Of a stretch of 64,000 bases of DNA, positions 44,022-52,609 are shown piece by piece. The first letter of the stretch is position 1. Every line of letters begins with the position of its first letter. The stretch covers positions 7,364,939-7,428,938 of the forward strand of contig NZ_KB900609.1 in assembly GCF_000379105.1 (NCBI RefSeq), written 5' to 3'. The notes below the pieces were generated by a model. That model made no database searches. It saw only the letters and a program-made list of their open reading frames with translations, and was not told the DNA's origin. Source of the stretch: Methylobacterium sp. WSM2598 (GTDB lineage: Bacteria; Pseudomonadota; Alphaproteobacteria; Rhizobiales; Beijerinckiaceae). The position numbers and the translations under genes are program-made.

Positions 44022-44975
44022 GTGAGCGACACGCGGCAACTCGTCCTCGCGGCCGTCCTGCTCGCCGCGGCCCTGGCGGCCCCGGCCTTCGTCGGCAATT
44101 ACTGGCTGCGCGTCCTCACGACCGTGTTCATGTTCGGCGTGGTCGCGCAGGGCCTGAACGTGATCGTCGGGTTCGCGGGCTATCACGCCTTCGGCAACTC
44201 GGTCTTCTTCGGCATCGGGGCCTACGCCACGGGGGTCGGGATGACGCTCGGCCTGCCGGTCTGGATCGCGGTCCCGGTCGCCGTCCTGGCCGCGACCCTG
44301 GTCGCGGCGATCCTCGGCTGGCCGCTCCTGCGCCTGCGCGGGCACTACTTCGCCATCGCGACCGTGGCGCTGAACGCCGCCGCCACGGAGGCGATCATCA
44401 ACATCGGCGGCGTGACGGGCGGCGCGCAGGGGCTGCCCCTGCCGTTCTCCGCGCTTCCCCCGACCACGCTCTACCGCATCATCTACTTCGCCATGCTGGC
44501 GGCGCTCGTCCTCGCGACCGGGGTGGTGTTCTGGCTGTCGCGGAGCCGGCTCGGCTACGCGCTGCGGGCGCTGCGCGACAGCGAGGACGGCGCGGAGGTG
44601 ATGGGGGTCGACACCGTGCGGGCCAAGATCCTGGCCTGGATGATCAGCGCCGCGATGACCGGGGCGGTCGGCGGCCTGTGGGCCTACTGGCTCACCTTCA
44701 TCGAGGTCGGGACGGCCTTCGACGTCTCCATCTCGGTGCGCGGCTACGTCATGATGCTGCTCGGCGGCATGGGCACGGTGATCGGCCCGGTGATCGGGGC
44801 CGCCCTGTTCCAGCTCGTGGGCGACGCGATCTGGAGCCACTTCTCCGGCATCCACAACCTGCTGCTCGGGGCCCTCGTGATGGCCGTGGTGCTGATGGTG
44901 CCGCGGGGCCTGCTCGACAGCCTGTCGCGGCTGCGCCCGCCCGCGCGGCGCGGCCGCCGGCCCGCGGAGGCGTGA
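44022..44975 (+). CDS. livM: ABC transporter permease, LivM type
   Basis: 317 residues from a GTG one base after the livH stop, behind GGGGAGGTCTGAG. LNVIVGFAGYHAFGNSVFFGIGAYATG is the LivM signature and DSEDGAEVMGVDTVRAKILAW is the coupling helix that contacts the ATPases. About nine helices. Coupled to livH and livG. Confidence 0.92.
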   Translation: MSDTRQLVLAAVLLAAALAAPAFVGNYWLRVLTTVFMFGVVAQGLNVIVGFAGYHAFGNSVFFGIGAYATGVGMTLGLPVWIAVPVAVLAATLVAAILGWPLLRLRGHYFAIATVALNAAATEAIINIGGVTGGAQGLPLPFSALPPTTLYRIIYFAMLAALVLATGVVFWLSRSRLGYALRALRDSEDGAEVMGVDTVRAKILAWMISAAMTGAVGGLWAYWLTFIEVGTAFDVSISVRGYVMMLLGGMGTVIGPVIGAALFQLVGDAIWSHFSGIHNLLLGALVMAVVLMVPRGLLDSLSRLRPPARRGRRPAEA

Positions 44976-44976
44976 C

Positions 44977-45738
44977 ATGACCGAGCCGCTGCTCACCATC
45001 GAGGGGATCGGCGTCCGCTTCGGCGGCGTCCAGGCGATCAAGGACGTGAGCTTCGACGTCGCGCCCGGGGAGGTGCTGGGTCTGATCGGGCCGAACGGGG
45101 CCGGCAAGACCACGCTCCTCAACGTCGTGTCGAGCCTGGTCAAGCCCGCGGCCGGCCGCGTCACCTTCGACGGCGAGACGATCACCGGGCGCAAGGCGCA
45201 CGCCATCGCGCGCGGCGGCGTCGCGCGCACGTTCCAGATCGTGCAGCCGTTCCGCAATCTCACGGTCGCGCAGAACGTCGCGGTGGGCGCCATGTTCTGC
45301 AACGCGGGACGCTCGGCCGCCGCGGTGGCGGAGGCCTGCGCGGAGGCCCTGGAGCAGGTCGGGATCGCGGGCAAGCGGGACTTCCTCCCGAGCCAGCTGA
45401 CGCTGTCCGAGCGCAAGCGCCTCGAGGTCGCCCGGGCGCTCGCGACCCGCCCGCGCCTCCTCCTCCTCGACGAGGTGATGGCCGGGCTCAACCATGCCGA
45501 GATCGAACGCATCATCGCGCTGATCCACGCCATCAACCGCACCGGGCTGACCATCATCGTGGTGGAGCACGTGATGAAGGCGATCACGGCGGTCTGCCAC
45601 CGGGTCGTCGTCCTGCAGTTCGGCGAGAAGATCGCGGACGGCCCGCCCGACGCGGTCCTGTCCGACGCCAAGGTGGTCAGCGCCTATCTGGGCGACCGCT
45701 ACGCCAAGCGACACGCTGCCCGGGGAGCCGCCGCATGA
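44977..45738 (+). CDS. livG: ABC transporter ATP-binding protein, LivG type
   Basis: 253 residues. The Walker A motif is GPNGAGKTT, the Walker B motif is LLLLDEVMAGLN and the H-loop is VVEHVM. The signature loop is unusual: TLSERKRLEVARAL instead of LSYGQQRRLEIARAL, so the Ser-Gly-Gly-Gln type contact is altered to Ser-Glu-Arg. This may lower ATPase rate or reflect a sub-family. The start is one base after livM and the stop overlaps livF (ATGA). Confidence 0.92.
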   Translation: MTEPLLTIEGIGVRFGGVQAIKDVSFDVAPGEVLGLIGPNGAGKTTLLNVVSSLVKPAAGRVTFDGETITGRKAHAIARGGVARTFQIVQPFRNLTVAQNVAVGAMFCNAGRSAAAVAEACAEALEQVGIAGKRDFLPSQLTLSERKRLEVARALATRPRLLLLDEVMAGLNHAEIERIIALIHAINRTGLTIIVVEHVMKAITAVCHRVVVLQFGEKIADGPPDAVLSDAKVVSAYLGDRYAKRHAARGAAA

Positions 45739-46454
45739 GCCTCCTTCGCGTCGAGAGCCTCGACCTGCGCTACGGCGACAGCCAGGTCCTGTGGTCCGTC
45801 GACCTGGCGGTCGAGGAGGGCCGGATCTCCGCGCTGGTCGGGGCCAACGGCGCCGGCAAGACCACGCTCATGCGGGCCATCGCCGGACTGGCGCAGCCGA
45901 GCGCCGGCCGCGTCGTGTTCGCGGGCGAGGATCTGGCGCGCGTCCCGGCGGAGTCGCGGGTTCGCCGCGGGATCGCGCTCGTCCCCGAGGGGCGGCGCCT
46001 GTTCGCCGGCCTCTCGGTGACCGAGAACCTCATGCTCGGCGCCCACATGCGGGCCGACCGGACCGCCGTGACCCGCGACCTCGGCCGGGTCTTCGCCCTG
46101 TTCCCGGAACTCGCGCCGCTCGCGGGCCAGATCGCCGGCACGATGTCGGGCGGTCAGCAGCAGATGTGTGCGGTGGGGCGCGCGCTGATGGCCCGCCCGC
46201 GGCTGCTCCTCATCGACGAGATGTCGCTCGGCCTCGCCCCCGTCGTCGTCGACCGCATCGCCGCGGCGTTGCGCAGCGTGAACGAAGCGGAAGGCGTCAC
46301 GATGCTGCTCGTCGAGCAGGACGTGGAACTGGCGCTGGAGATCGCCTCCCACGCGACCGTGCTCGACACCGGGCGCGTCGTCCTCGACGGGCCGTCCGCC
46401 ACCCTGATCGACGATCCGAAGATCCGCGAAGCCTATATGGGCGTCGCGGCCTGA
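45735..46454 (+). CDS. livF: ABC transporter ATP-binding protein, LivF type
   Basis: 239 residues. The Walker A motif is GANGAGKTT, the signature is MSGGQQQMCAVGRAL, the Walker B motif is LLLIDEMSLGLAP and the H-loop is VEQDV. PEGRRLFAGLSVTENLMLGA is typical of LivF. It pairs with LivG and completes a five-part importer. The amidohydrolase gene starts 23 bp downstream in the same transcript. Confidence 0.93.
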   Translation: MSLLRVESLDLRYGDSQVLWSVDLAVEEGRISALVGANGAGKTTLMRAIAGLAQPSAGRVVFAGEDLARVPAESRVRRGIALVPEGRRLFAGLSVTENLMLGAHMRADRTAVTRDLGRVFALFPELAPLAGQIAGTMSGGQQQMCAVGRALMARPRLLLIDEMSLGLAPVVVDRIAAALRSVNEAEGVTMLLVEQDVELALEIASHATVLDTGRVVLDGPSATLIDDPKIREAYMGVAA

Positions 46455-46477
46455 CCCTGCCCTGTTCAAGGTCCGCC

Positions 46478-47965
46478 ATGAAGCCGTTCGATCTCTTCGT
46501 CACCAATGGCACCGTCGTGACCGCGCACGGTGAGTACCGAGGCTCCATCGCGGTCGTGGACGGGCGGATCGCCGCGATCGTGGCGCCGGGCGTCGACCTG
46601 CCGGCCGTCCGGACCATCGACGCGCGCGGCCGGCACGTCCTGCCGGGCCTGTGGCACGTGCACTGCCATTTCCGGGAGCCGGGCCACACCTACAAGGAGG
46701 ATTTCGAGAGCGGCAGCAGGGCGGCCGCGGCGGGCGGCATCGCCTTCTGCATCGACATGACCAACAACACCCCGCATCCCACCACGCTCGAAACCTTCGA
46801 GATGAAGAAAGCGGCGATCGCTCCCAAAGCCCACGTCGATTACGCGATCTACGGCGGCGGCCTCTACCCGAAGACGTGCCTCGACCTCGGCAAGGCGGGG
46901 GCGATCGGCATCAAGATCTTCAACACGCGGCACGTCAAGGAGGTCTACCCCTACATCACCGAACTCGGGGTGGTCGATCACGGCATCCTCTACGAACTCT
47001 ACGAGGCGATCGCCGAGACCGGCCTCGTCGGCTCGGTGCACCACGACGATACGGAATGGTGCAAGCGCCTGACGTTTCGGGATTACATCAATCCTGGAAA
47101 GGTTGAGAACAAATACTACATGGAGTGCTACGAGCGCGGCTACATGTACGGACACGGCATGGTCGCCGGTCTCGCCAGCTCGCTCTACTACGCGCGCCTG
47201 ACCAAGCTGCGCCTGCACGTGCTTCACCTGGGGGTTATGCCGGTCGGCGCGTACGAGATGCTCCGGCATGCCAAGTTCGACCTGAAGCAGGACGTCACCG
47301 CGGAGCTTGAGGCCGCCTCCTTGTTCATGTCGCGCGAGCAGGCGGAGCGGGTCGGCCCCTTCGCGTATCTCTGGGCGCACAGCCCGGAGGCGGGCTGGAC
47401 CAGTCTCAGGGACGGCGTCGCCGACATGCTGGTCGGCGAGCACGCGCCCCACTCCGTCGAGGACGTCGAGCCCGGCTGGGAGGACAATTTCTCCGTCCCG
47501 CTCGGGATCACGGGTGCCCAGGAATTCGTGCCGCTGATGCTCAACGCGGTGAACGAGGGGCGGATGACGCTCCAGGACATCGCGCGGTTCTGCGCCCTCC
47601 AGCCCGCCCAGCGCTTCGGCCTCTACCCGCGCAAGGGCGCGCTCGAACTCGGTGCCGACGCCGACATCACGATCGTCGACCTCGCCCGGGAGACGGTCTT
47701 GCGCAAGGAGGACATGCACAGCCGCGCGGGCCACACCTCCTGGGAGGGGATGCGGGTCCGCGGCATGCCGGTCGCCACGATCGTCCGTGGGCAAGTGGTG
47801 ATGGAGGAGGCCCGCATCGTCGGCGAGCCCGGGCTCGGCCGGTTCACGCCCGGCATCCTCGGCCGGGACGGCGGACCGGCGCCGGACGCCGCGCGGCTCC
47901 ATCGGGCCGAGGCCGTCGCCCAAGCCGCCTCGCGGCAGGTAGCGGCCGGCCCGGTCCTCGAATAG
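46478..47965 (+). CDS. Cyclic amidohydrolase of the dihydroorotase/allantoinase/hydantoinase fold
   Basis: 495 residues from ATG 46478. The metal-site motif H60-V-H62-C-H64-F-R66-EPG is seen after LPGLW; most relatives have Asp rather than His before this motif. K146 in GIKIFN is the likely carbamylated lysine, and H189 and H250 (VHHDD, HVLHLG) are further ligands. Near residue 321 the usual TDHAPH is GEHAPH, so the catalytic Asp is Glu. These changes argue for a distinct substrate. It ends the liv-type operon and presumably hydrolyses the imported cyclic amide, together with or instead of HyuAB. Confidence 0.85.
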   Translation: MKPFDLFVTNGTVVTAHGEYRGSIAVVDGRIAAIVAPGVDLPAVRTIDARGRHVLPGLWHVHCHFREPGHTYKEDFESGSRAAAAGGIAFCIDMTNNTPHPTTLETFEMKKAAIAPKAHVDYAIYGGGLYPKTCLDLGKAGAIGIKIFNTRHVKEVYPYITELGVVDHGILYELYEAIAETGLVGSVHHDDTEWCKRLTFRDYINPGKVENKYYMECYERGYMYGHGMVAGLASSLYYARLTKLRLHVLHLGVMPVGAYEMLRHAKFDLKQDVTAELEAASLFMSREQAERVGPFAYLWAHSPEAGWTSLRDGVADMLVGEHAPHSVEDVEPGWEDNFSVPLGITGAQEFVPLMLNAVNEGRMTLQDIARFCALQPAQRFGLYPRKGALELGADADITIVDLARETVLRKEDMHSRAGHTSWEGMRVRGMPVATIVRGQVVMEEARIVGEPGLGRFTPGILGRDGGPAPDAARLHRAEAVAQAASRQVAAGPVLE

Positions 47966-48131
47966 GGCGCAGCACCGGCGCCTGCCGGCTGGAACGACGA
48001 GGCGGCGAGGGGAGCTGCGTCGGCCGCGGACGCCGCCTCGGTCCATCGCCGGCGCGTGGCTGACGGGGATCGCGCAACTGCCCTGGCCGGACGCGGCGCG
48101 GCGCCTTCGACGAGGTCCGGCGGGATTGAGC

Positions 48132-48392
48132 ATGACGAGAGCGAGAGCGGCCGCTGCCCCGGTGCTGATCGGGGGCAGCCTGCCGGCCGAGCCGGTCAAG
48201 GCCGAGGTGACACGGTTCGAGGCCATTGCGGTGGAGCGGCCGGCGCTCCAAGGGCGCAGCTTCGGTGAGCGCGGCACGGCGGAGAAGATCACCGGGCGGG
48301 CGACCATCGCCCTCGATCCGGGCGATCCCCACAACGCCGCCATCGCCGACATTGCACTCGCGCCCCGCAGCGCCGGCCAAGGCGGACAAGAC
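48132..48392 (+). pseudogene. Remnant of an alpha/beta-hydrolase-domain protein, N-terminal part
   Basis: One frame reads VTRFEAIAVERPALQGRSFG, then ERGTAEKITGRATIALDPGD and DPHNAAIADIALAPRS. This pattern is typical of the first ~90 residues of the large Abhydrolase_10-type proteins (normally >500 residues). The similarity stops near 48392 and the frame then runs through unrelated sequence. It is therefore a 5' fragment. The 47966-48131 gap shows nothing else. Confidence 0.55.
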
Positions 48393-48492
48393 GGGCCGCT
48401 CGACCGTCCAGACCGATCCCCGCCAGGGACCTGCAGTCTGGGAGGGGCACTGGACCTCACTGGGTCGGGACCTCCTCGACAGCCACGCCTGA

Positions 48493-48906
48493 CGGGCTCA
48501 ATCGATCAACTGCCGCCGGGTGGTCGACAGGATCCTCCTGGAGCACATCGGACACGGAGGGCTCACGAACGGCGCTTTGGCGGTCACGCACGACGACTTC
48601 AAGCTGCATGGCGTCCGGGCGAACTCCGTCCTGCCGGCCATCGAAGAAGCGATCGCCATCGGGCTCATCCGGCGCGTGCGTGAGGGACAGCGTGCCTGGG
48701 GCGCGTTCAAAGGCCGGGCTGCTCTGTTCGGCCTGACCTGGTTCGGGATGGTCGACGGGCGCCCCCCGAGCAACGACTGGAAGCGGTTCGGCAGCCTTGA
48801 GGAGGCGGAGCAAGCCGCGAAGAACGCACGGCAGCGGGTCGAGGAGAGCGCCTCCATCCGGCCGGCTCGCCGCAACAGGCTCAACCCCGTTCCGACCGCC
48901 GCCTGA
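48493..48906 (+). pseudogene. N-terminally truncated winged-helix hypothetical protein of mobile-element type
   Basis: The frame reads SINCRRVVDRILLEHIGHGG then LTNGALAVTHDDFKLHGVR, and LTWFGMVDGRPPSNDWKRFG near the end. This matches a Rhizobiales hypothetical family, often near integrases or plasmid genes, in which the pattern (S-x-N-ARRVVDRI..EH..HGG..NG.L.VTHDDF) is normally preceded by a further N-terminal stretch. Here the similarity begins right after a stop at 48490-48492, and the only start is GTG 48520. It may still be translated as a ~128-residue protein. An R1 copy follows 11 bp after the stop. Confidence 0.5.
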
Positions 48907-48917
48907 CGATTTGCCCT

Positions 48918-49022
48918 AAGAGCATTTTCCGACGAAGTGGATGCCGGTTCGTCGCAGAAAATGCGGCAAGATCAAAGATCGAGAGCAGCACCCGATTGCA
49001 ACGTGATCGGGTGCTGCTCTAG
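48918..49022 (+). repeat. R1 palindromic element, copy C
   Basis: Near-identical to copy A: AGAGCATTTTCCGACGAAGT through GATCAAAGATC to GATCGGGTGCTGCTCTAG. Confidence 0.92.
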
Positions 49023-49096
49023 TACCAGTTCCGGTACATCTAGTACCACCACTTCCGGTACCGGAAGTCTCCAGTACCACTTCCGGTACATATATG
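49021..49096. repeat. Cluster of AGTACC ... CCGGTAC inverted units
   Basis: Three units begin AGTACCA at 49021, 49042 and 49073, and each closes with TTCCGGTAC; the second also contains TTCCGGTACCGGAA. It abuts R1 copy C. The following 49097-49569 has no gene that can be supported. Confidence 0.8.
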
Positions 49097-49569
49097 AATA
49101 TCTCCGGGTGGGGTGTGGCACGTGCAGCGCCTGTCCGCCGCTAAAAACCGCCACCTTCCCGAACCTGGAATCAGAAAATCGAAAGACCACCAATCTCACA
49201 CCGGCCAATTGCGCAGAGCCAACCGGCCGTCCTTAGCCCTTTCCCGAAGAGGGAACGACGCATGAGGTTCGGCCACGACAGTGCCGCTACGCGCTTGGAC
49301 TATGAGAATAGCAGGGGATCCCGCACGATTGCGCAACGTTGCAGCTGCCGAACTGGGAGAGCGAATGCCAGATGGCAAAATTGCGCACAGAATTGGTGTC
49401 CAGATCGAGGACTGACGAGAAATAATGAATAAACAGAGAGAGGTTCAGAAAGGGTTGGAGATGGCACGGACTGGGGCGAGGATCTCGTATCTCCCGGTGG
49501 CTATCCGAACTGACGCTGCTCAGCCTCGACAGGCCCCTTTCATAAACACGGCAACGGAAGCTTGTGACC

Positions 49570-49743
49570 GAGGCTGTGTGAAAACTCAGGCGGGTTCCGA
49601 AATCGTAGAATAATCTTCTACAAAGCCGTTATCCGAGCATCCTGGATAGCGGCTGAGATGCCAGCTGGGTGCCTATTCCGGCGCTGCCCAGGGTTATCGA
49701 GGGAAGATCCTTCTGCCGCCTTTGCGTTTTCACACAGCCTCGA
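49570..49743. mobile_element. MITE-like element with ~24-bp inverted repeats
   Basis: The left end CGAGGCTGTGTGAAAACTCA and the right end (reverse complement) CGAGGCTGTGTGAAAACGCA frame ~174 bp with no transposase. An internal hairpin GTAGAA-TAATC-TTCTAC lies at 49605-49621. The GGCTGTGTGAAAAC end is typical of DDE-type IS termini, so an IS elsewhere may mobilise it. An R3 repeat begins at its right edge. Confidence 0.7.
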
Positions 49744-49800
49744 CCCATAGCGGCCCCTCGCAGTGTGGGTCGGGAATGTCCGGTTACGAACGTCGTCCGG
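49740..49800 (+). repeat. Dispersed repeat R3, copy b
   Basis: TCGACCCATAGCGGCCCCTC and GTCGGGAATGTCCGGTTACG, as at 26961, 53974 and 61256. Confidence 0.75.
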
Positions 49801-49937
49801 ACACTCGGCATTGACCGCTCGTCGGACACGGTCAAAAAGGACAGCAAATTTATCACACGGCTCAGGAGCAGCTCTACCAGCAAGCACTCTGATCGCCATA
49901 CGAAGCGAACACCGCGAGATGATGGGAGAGACCGAGC

Positions 49938-50696
49938 ATGCCGCGAGATATCGAAGGGCAGGTCGCCTGGGTCACGGGGGCGGGCTCCGGAATCGGCCGG
50001 GCCGCCGCGGTCGCACTCGCGAAGGCTGGGGTGCGGCTCGCGTTGACGGGACGCGGCCGGGAGACACTCGAGGCGACGGCCGATCTTGTCCGGGAGGCGG
50101 GGGGTGAGGCGCTCGTCGCGCCCGCCGATATGGGCCGGGCCGACGAGGTCGAGCGCGCCTGGGAGACGGTTCGATCTCACTTTGGCCGCTGCGACATCCT
50201 GGTGAACTCCGCCGGCCTGAACGTGCCGAAGCGGAGTTGGAGCGAGATCGACCCGGCTGGCATCGACACAGTCATCGGGGTCGATCTCAACGGGCCCTTC
50301 TATGCCTCGCGCCTCGTGCTGCCGACCATGCGGGCCCAACGCGACGGGCTGATCATTCAAGTGTCCTCCTGGGCTGGACGCTACGTGTCCAAACTGACGG
50401 GGCCGGCCTACTCGGCCGCGAAGCACGGTCTCGTGGCGCTCTCGGAAAGCTTGAACCAGGAGGAGTGCGGCCATGGCATCCGATCCTGCTGCATCTGTCC
50501 CGGCGAGGTCGCGACGCCCATCCTCGACAAGCGTCCCGTTCCGGTCACGGCGGAAGACAAGGCGCGCATGCTTCAGGCAGACCACCTCGCGGAGACGATC
50601 CTGTTCGTGGCCCGCCTGCCCCCGTCCGTGTGCGTCAACGAGATCCTGATCAGTCCGACGTGGAACCGCGGCTACCTGGAGGGTGTCAAGCTCTGA
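49938..50696 (+). CDS. SDR family oxidoreductase
   Basis: 252 residues. The NAD(P)-binding motif is TGAGSGIG (14-21), NSAG follows near 90, and the catalytic Ser and Tyr-x3-Lys are in VSSWAGRY and YSAAKHG. The substrate is unknown; 3-ketoacyl or sugar alcohol reductases are typical relatives. The CICPGEVATPIL segment agrees with family members found with small-molecule catabolic genes. ATG 49938 follows GGGAGAGACCGAGC. It stands alone between a mobile relic and the L,D-transpeptidase gene. Confidence 0.9.
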   Translation: MPRDIEGQVAWVTGAGSGIGRAAAVALAKAGVRLALTGRGRETLEATADLVREAGGEALVAPADMGRADEVERAWETVRSHFGRCDILVNSAGLNVPKRSWSEIDPAGIDTVIGVDLNGPFYASRLVLPTMRAQRDGLIIQVSSWAGRYVSKLTGPAYSAAKHGLVALSESLNQEECGHGIRSCCICPGEVATPILDKRPVPVTAEDKARMLQADHLAETILFVARLPPSVCVNEILISPTWNRGYLEGVKL

Positions 50697-51065
50697 CGCG
50701 CTTGGGGTCGAATACCGGGCGCAGCCTCATGCAGCCTGCCGCTTCGTCTCGATGAATGTCCGGGCAACGTCGGCGATCCGCGGAACAGTCCACATCCGCG
50801 CCTGCCAGCTGCTGCGCGGGCACACGAAGCTGGAGAGCACGATGCGGTCCCGGTATCGAAGTCGATGATGCCCTGGTTCTATCGAAGCAGAGCGAGATCT
50901 GAGGTGGGCACCGCGGGCGCAACCGCCGCGCCGCCGTGTACCCGAAGTTGCGACGCTCACGCAGCAGTCCCCGACAGCACCTGCACAGCCTGAGCGGGGA
51001 ACCTTGGCCGTTGGGCTCGATTGTATGAAGGTGCCCTGAGGCGGTGTCGCGGCCGGAGACGAAGT
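50697..51065. other. Intergenic, no gene supported
   Basis: Short open frames on both strands, none with a recognisable product or ribosome site. It presumably carries the promoter of the L,D-transpeptidase gene. Confidence 0.4.
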
Positions 51066-52169
51066 ATGCGTGTTGCCAAGCTGCTGATCGCATCGTGCAT
51101 GCTCGCCACAGCCGGCATCGACACGGCTTCCGCTCAGTTCGTTGATCCCTTGAAGGTCTTGGAAGAGGCGAGACGTGATCGCCTCGAACTGGATAAGCGC
51201 CTCGCACGCGAGACAGCGGAGCGCAGGCAGAAAGAGAAGGCCGAGCAAGCTGCGAAAGCGGCTGCGCAGCGGAAGCTTGATGAGCAAAGAGCCTCGGCAA
51301 TCAGTGGCATCTCACCTGCTACGTCAGCAGAGCAGGCAGGGTCTCCGCCGAATCCTGCACCCACTTCCGACGCTCCTACGCCGCCAGTAGCATCCGGTGA
51401 CGCCGGAACCGGAACGACCGGGCCTAACCAACCCGCGGCTCCGGCAACTCGCGCGACTGCTGCGGAAGCAGCTGATTCGCCGGCCTCCTCAGAAGGCAGG
51501 GCCAACGGAGCGCCCGCCCCCAGCTCTGTCACGACTTCCCAAATCCAGGCGGATGAACCGGGGGTTCCACTCCTGCCAACTCTAACACCGGGCGCTGTCC
51601 GCGACGTCCCTGCTCCTGCCCAGCCGCAGCCCACAGCAGCGCCTGCTCGGGATGCCGCGGGGCTCGCTGTTGCGTCTCCCCCGCGCGTTCTAATCACGAT
51701 CGACAAGGCTTCTCAGCGGATGCGGGTGACGGTGGATGGAAAGCTGCGCCATTCCTGGGCAGTCTCAACTGCCCGAGCGCCGTATAAGACGCCCGCAGGC
51801 ACGTTCCACCCCTTGCGTCTGGCAAAGGAGCACTACTCCAGGGAGTGGGATGACGCTCCGATGCCCTACTCCATCTTCTTCACGGCGGCGGGCCACGCTA
51901 TCCACGCCAGCACCGCCACTCGCCAGCTCGGGCGACCGGCATCGCACGGATGCGTCCGACTTGCGCCGGCCAACGCTGCCGCGCTGTTCGCGCTTGTCCG
52001 AGCTGTAGGTCCCGGTACCACCAAGGTATCCATCACGAACGGAGCGTCAGCAGGGAAGACTGCACGGAGCCGCACTGCCGATGCGCGTGCCCGCGCGCGT
52101 GGTCATCATGCCCGACGTGTACCTGCTGAGATTTGGCAGGTCGGCTCCACGGTTGGCTGGAACGAGTAG
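51066..52169 (+). CDS. L,D-transpeptidase (YkuD domain)
   Basis: 367 residues from ATG 51066. It has a signal peptide (MRVAKLLIASCMLATAGIDTASA), a charged coiled coil at ~30-80 (LEEARRDRLELDKRLARE and on), and a long Pro/Ala/Thr linker. The YkuD domain spans ~215-330: VLITIDKASQRMRVTVDGK ... HASTATRQLGRPASHGCVRL, with the catalytic Cys in SHGCVRL. It forms 3-3 crosslinks in peptidoglycan or anchors proteins to it. The C terminus has a basic tail. Its 3' end abuts an integrase relic on the other strand, so the tail may be altered. Confidence 0.92.
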   Translation: MRVAKLLIASCMLATAGIDTASAQFVDPLKVLEEARRDRLELDKRLARETAERRQKEKAEQAAKAAAQRKLDEQRASAISGISPATSAEQAGSPPNPAPTSDAPTPPVASGDAGTGTTGPNQPAAPATRATAAEAADSPASSEGRANGAPAPSSVTTSQIQADEPGVPLLPTLTPGAVRDVPAPAQPQPTAAPARDAAGLAVASPPRVLITIDKASQRMRVTVDGKLRHSWAVSTARAPYKTPAGTFHPLRLAKEHYSREWDDAPMPYSIFFTAAGHAIHASTATRQLGRPASHGCVRLAPANAAALFALVRAVGPGTTKVSITNGASAGKTARSRTADARARARGHHARRVPAEIWQVGSTVGWNE

Positions 52170-52217
52170 AACAGCTTCGGCCAAGTCAGCGTGGGCACCT
52201 GCCTCGCCTCGAACATT

Positions 52218-52478
52218 CGGCAGCTTCACCGCCTCCAAGCAGGTGCGTAACGCCGTCAGATAGGCCCGGCCAGGATAGCGGCCCATGGTCATAGCAAGTG
52301 GATTACCCGTCTTCGAGTGTCCGACCACATCAGCGATCCGCTGACGGAAGATAGCAACACCATCCCCAGGCGCGACCATGGCCTTACGGATGAACCAGCG
52401 TCGGACGGAGCGAAGATCAACGCGCGGCTGTCGCTTCCCACCAGATCGATGACCGCCGCCGAGTGCGATGCGCTTCCG
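52218..52478 (-). pseudogene. Tyrosine-recombinase (integrase) C-terminal remnant
   Basis: The frame reads PRVDLRSVRRWFIRKA, then VAIFRQRIADVVGHSKTGN, then GRYPGRAYLTALRTCLEAVK and LP. Phage-type integrases read VDFHSVRRWF.TKA ... VAAVVGH ... YS.G.....L..C.EAVKLP. The box-II His is changed to Arg and the Tyr loop is disturbed. Only ~87 codons remain, so it is inactive. The rest of 52170-52609 shows no gene. Confidence 0.6.
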
Positions 52479-52609
52479 AGTGAACGCTTGTGAACTCGGG
52501 GCTCCACGTCCACACGAAGCGTTGGTGTGAACGGGCAACTCGCGGGAGATCGGGGTGCACGGGCACGTCGCGCGCCGAAGTAGCGGTCTTGGCGTTCTAT
52601 TTTGGTTCA

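Noticed and set aside
49021..49096. CRISPR-like array
   Set aside because: Only three irregularly spaced units with internal dyads and no cas genes nearby; spacing and length do not fit CRISPR.
49302..49415. 37-codon ORF (MRIAGDPARLRNVAAAELGE...)
   Set aside because: Protein-like by eye but very short, no ribosome site and no recognised family; possibly a fragment.
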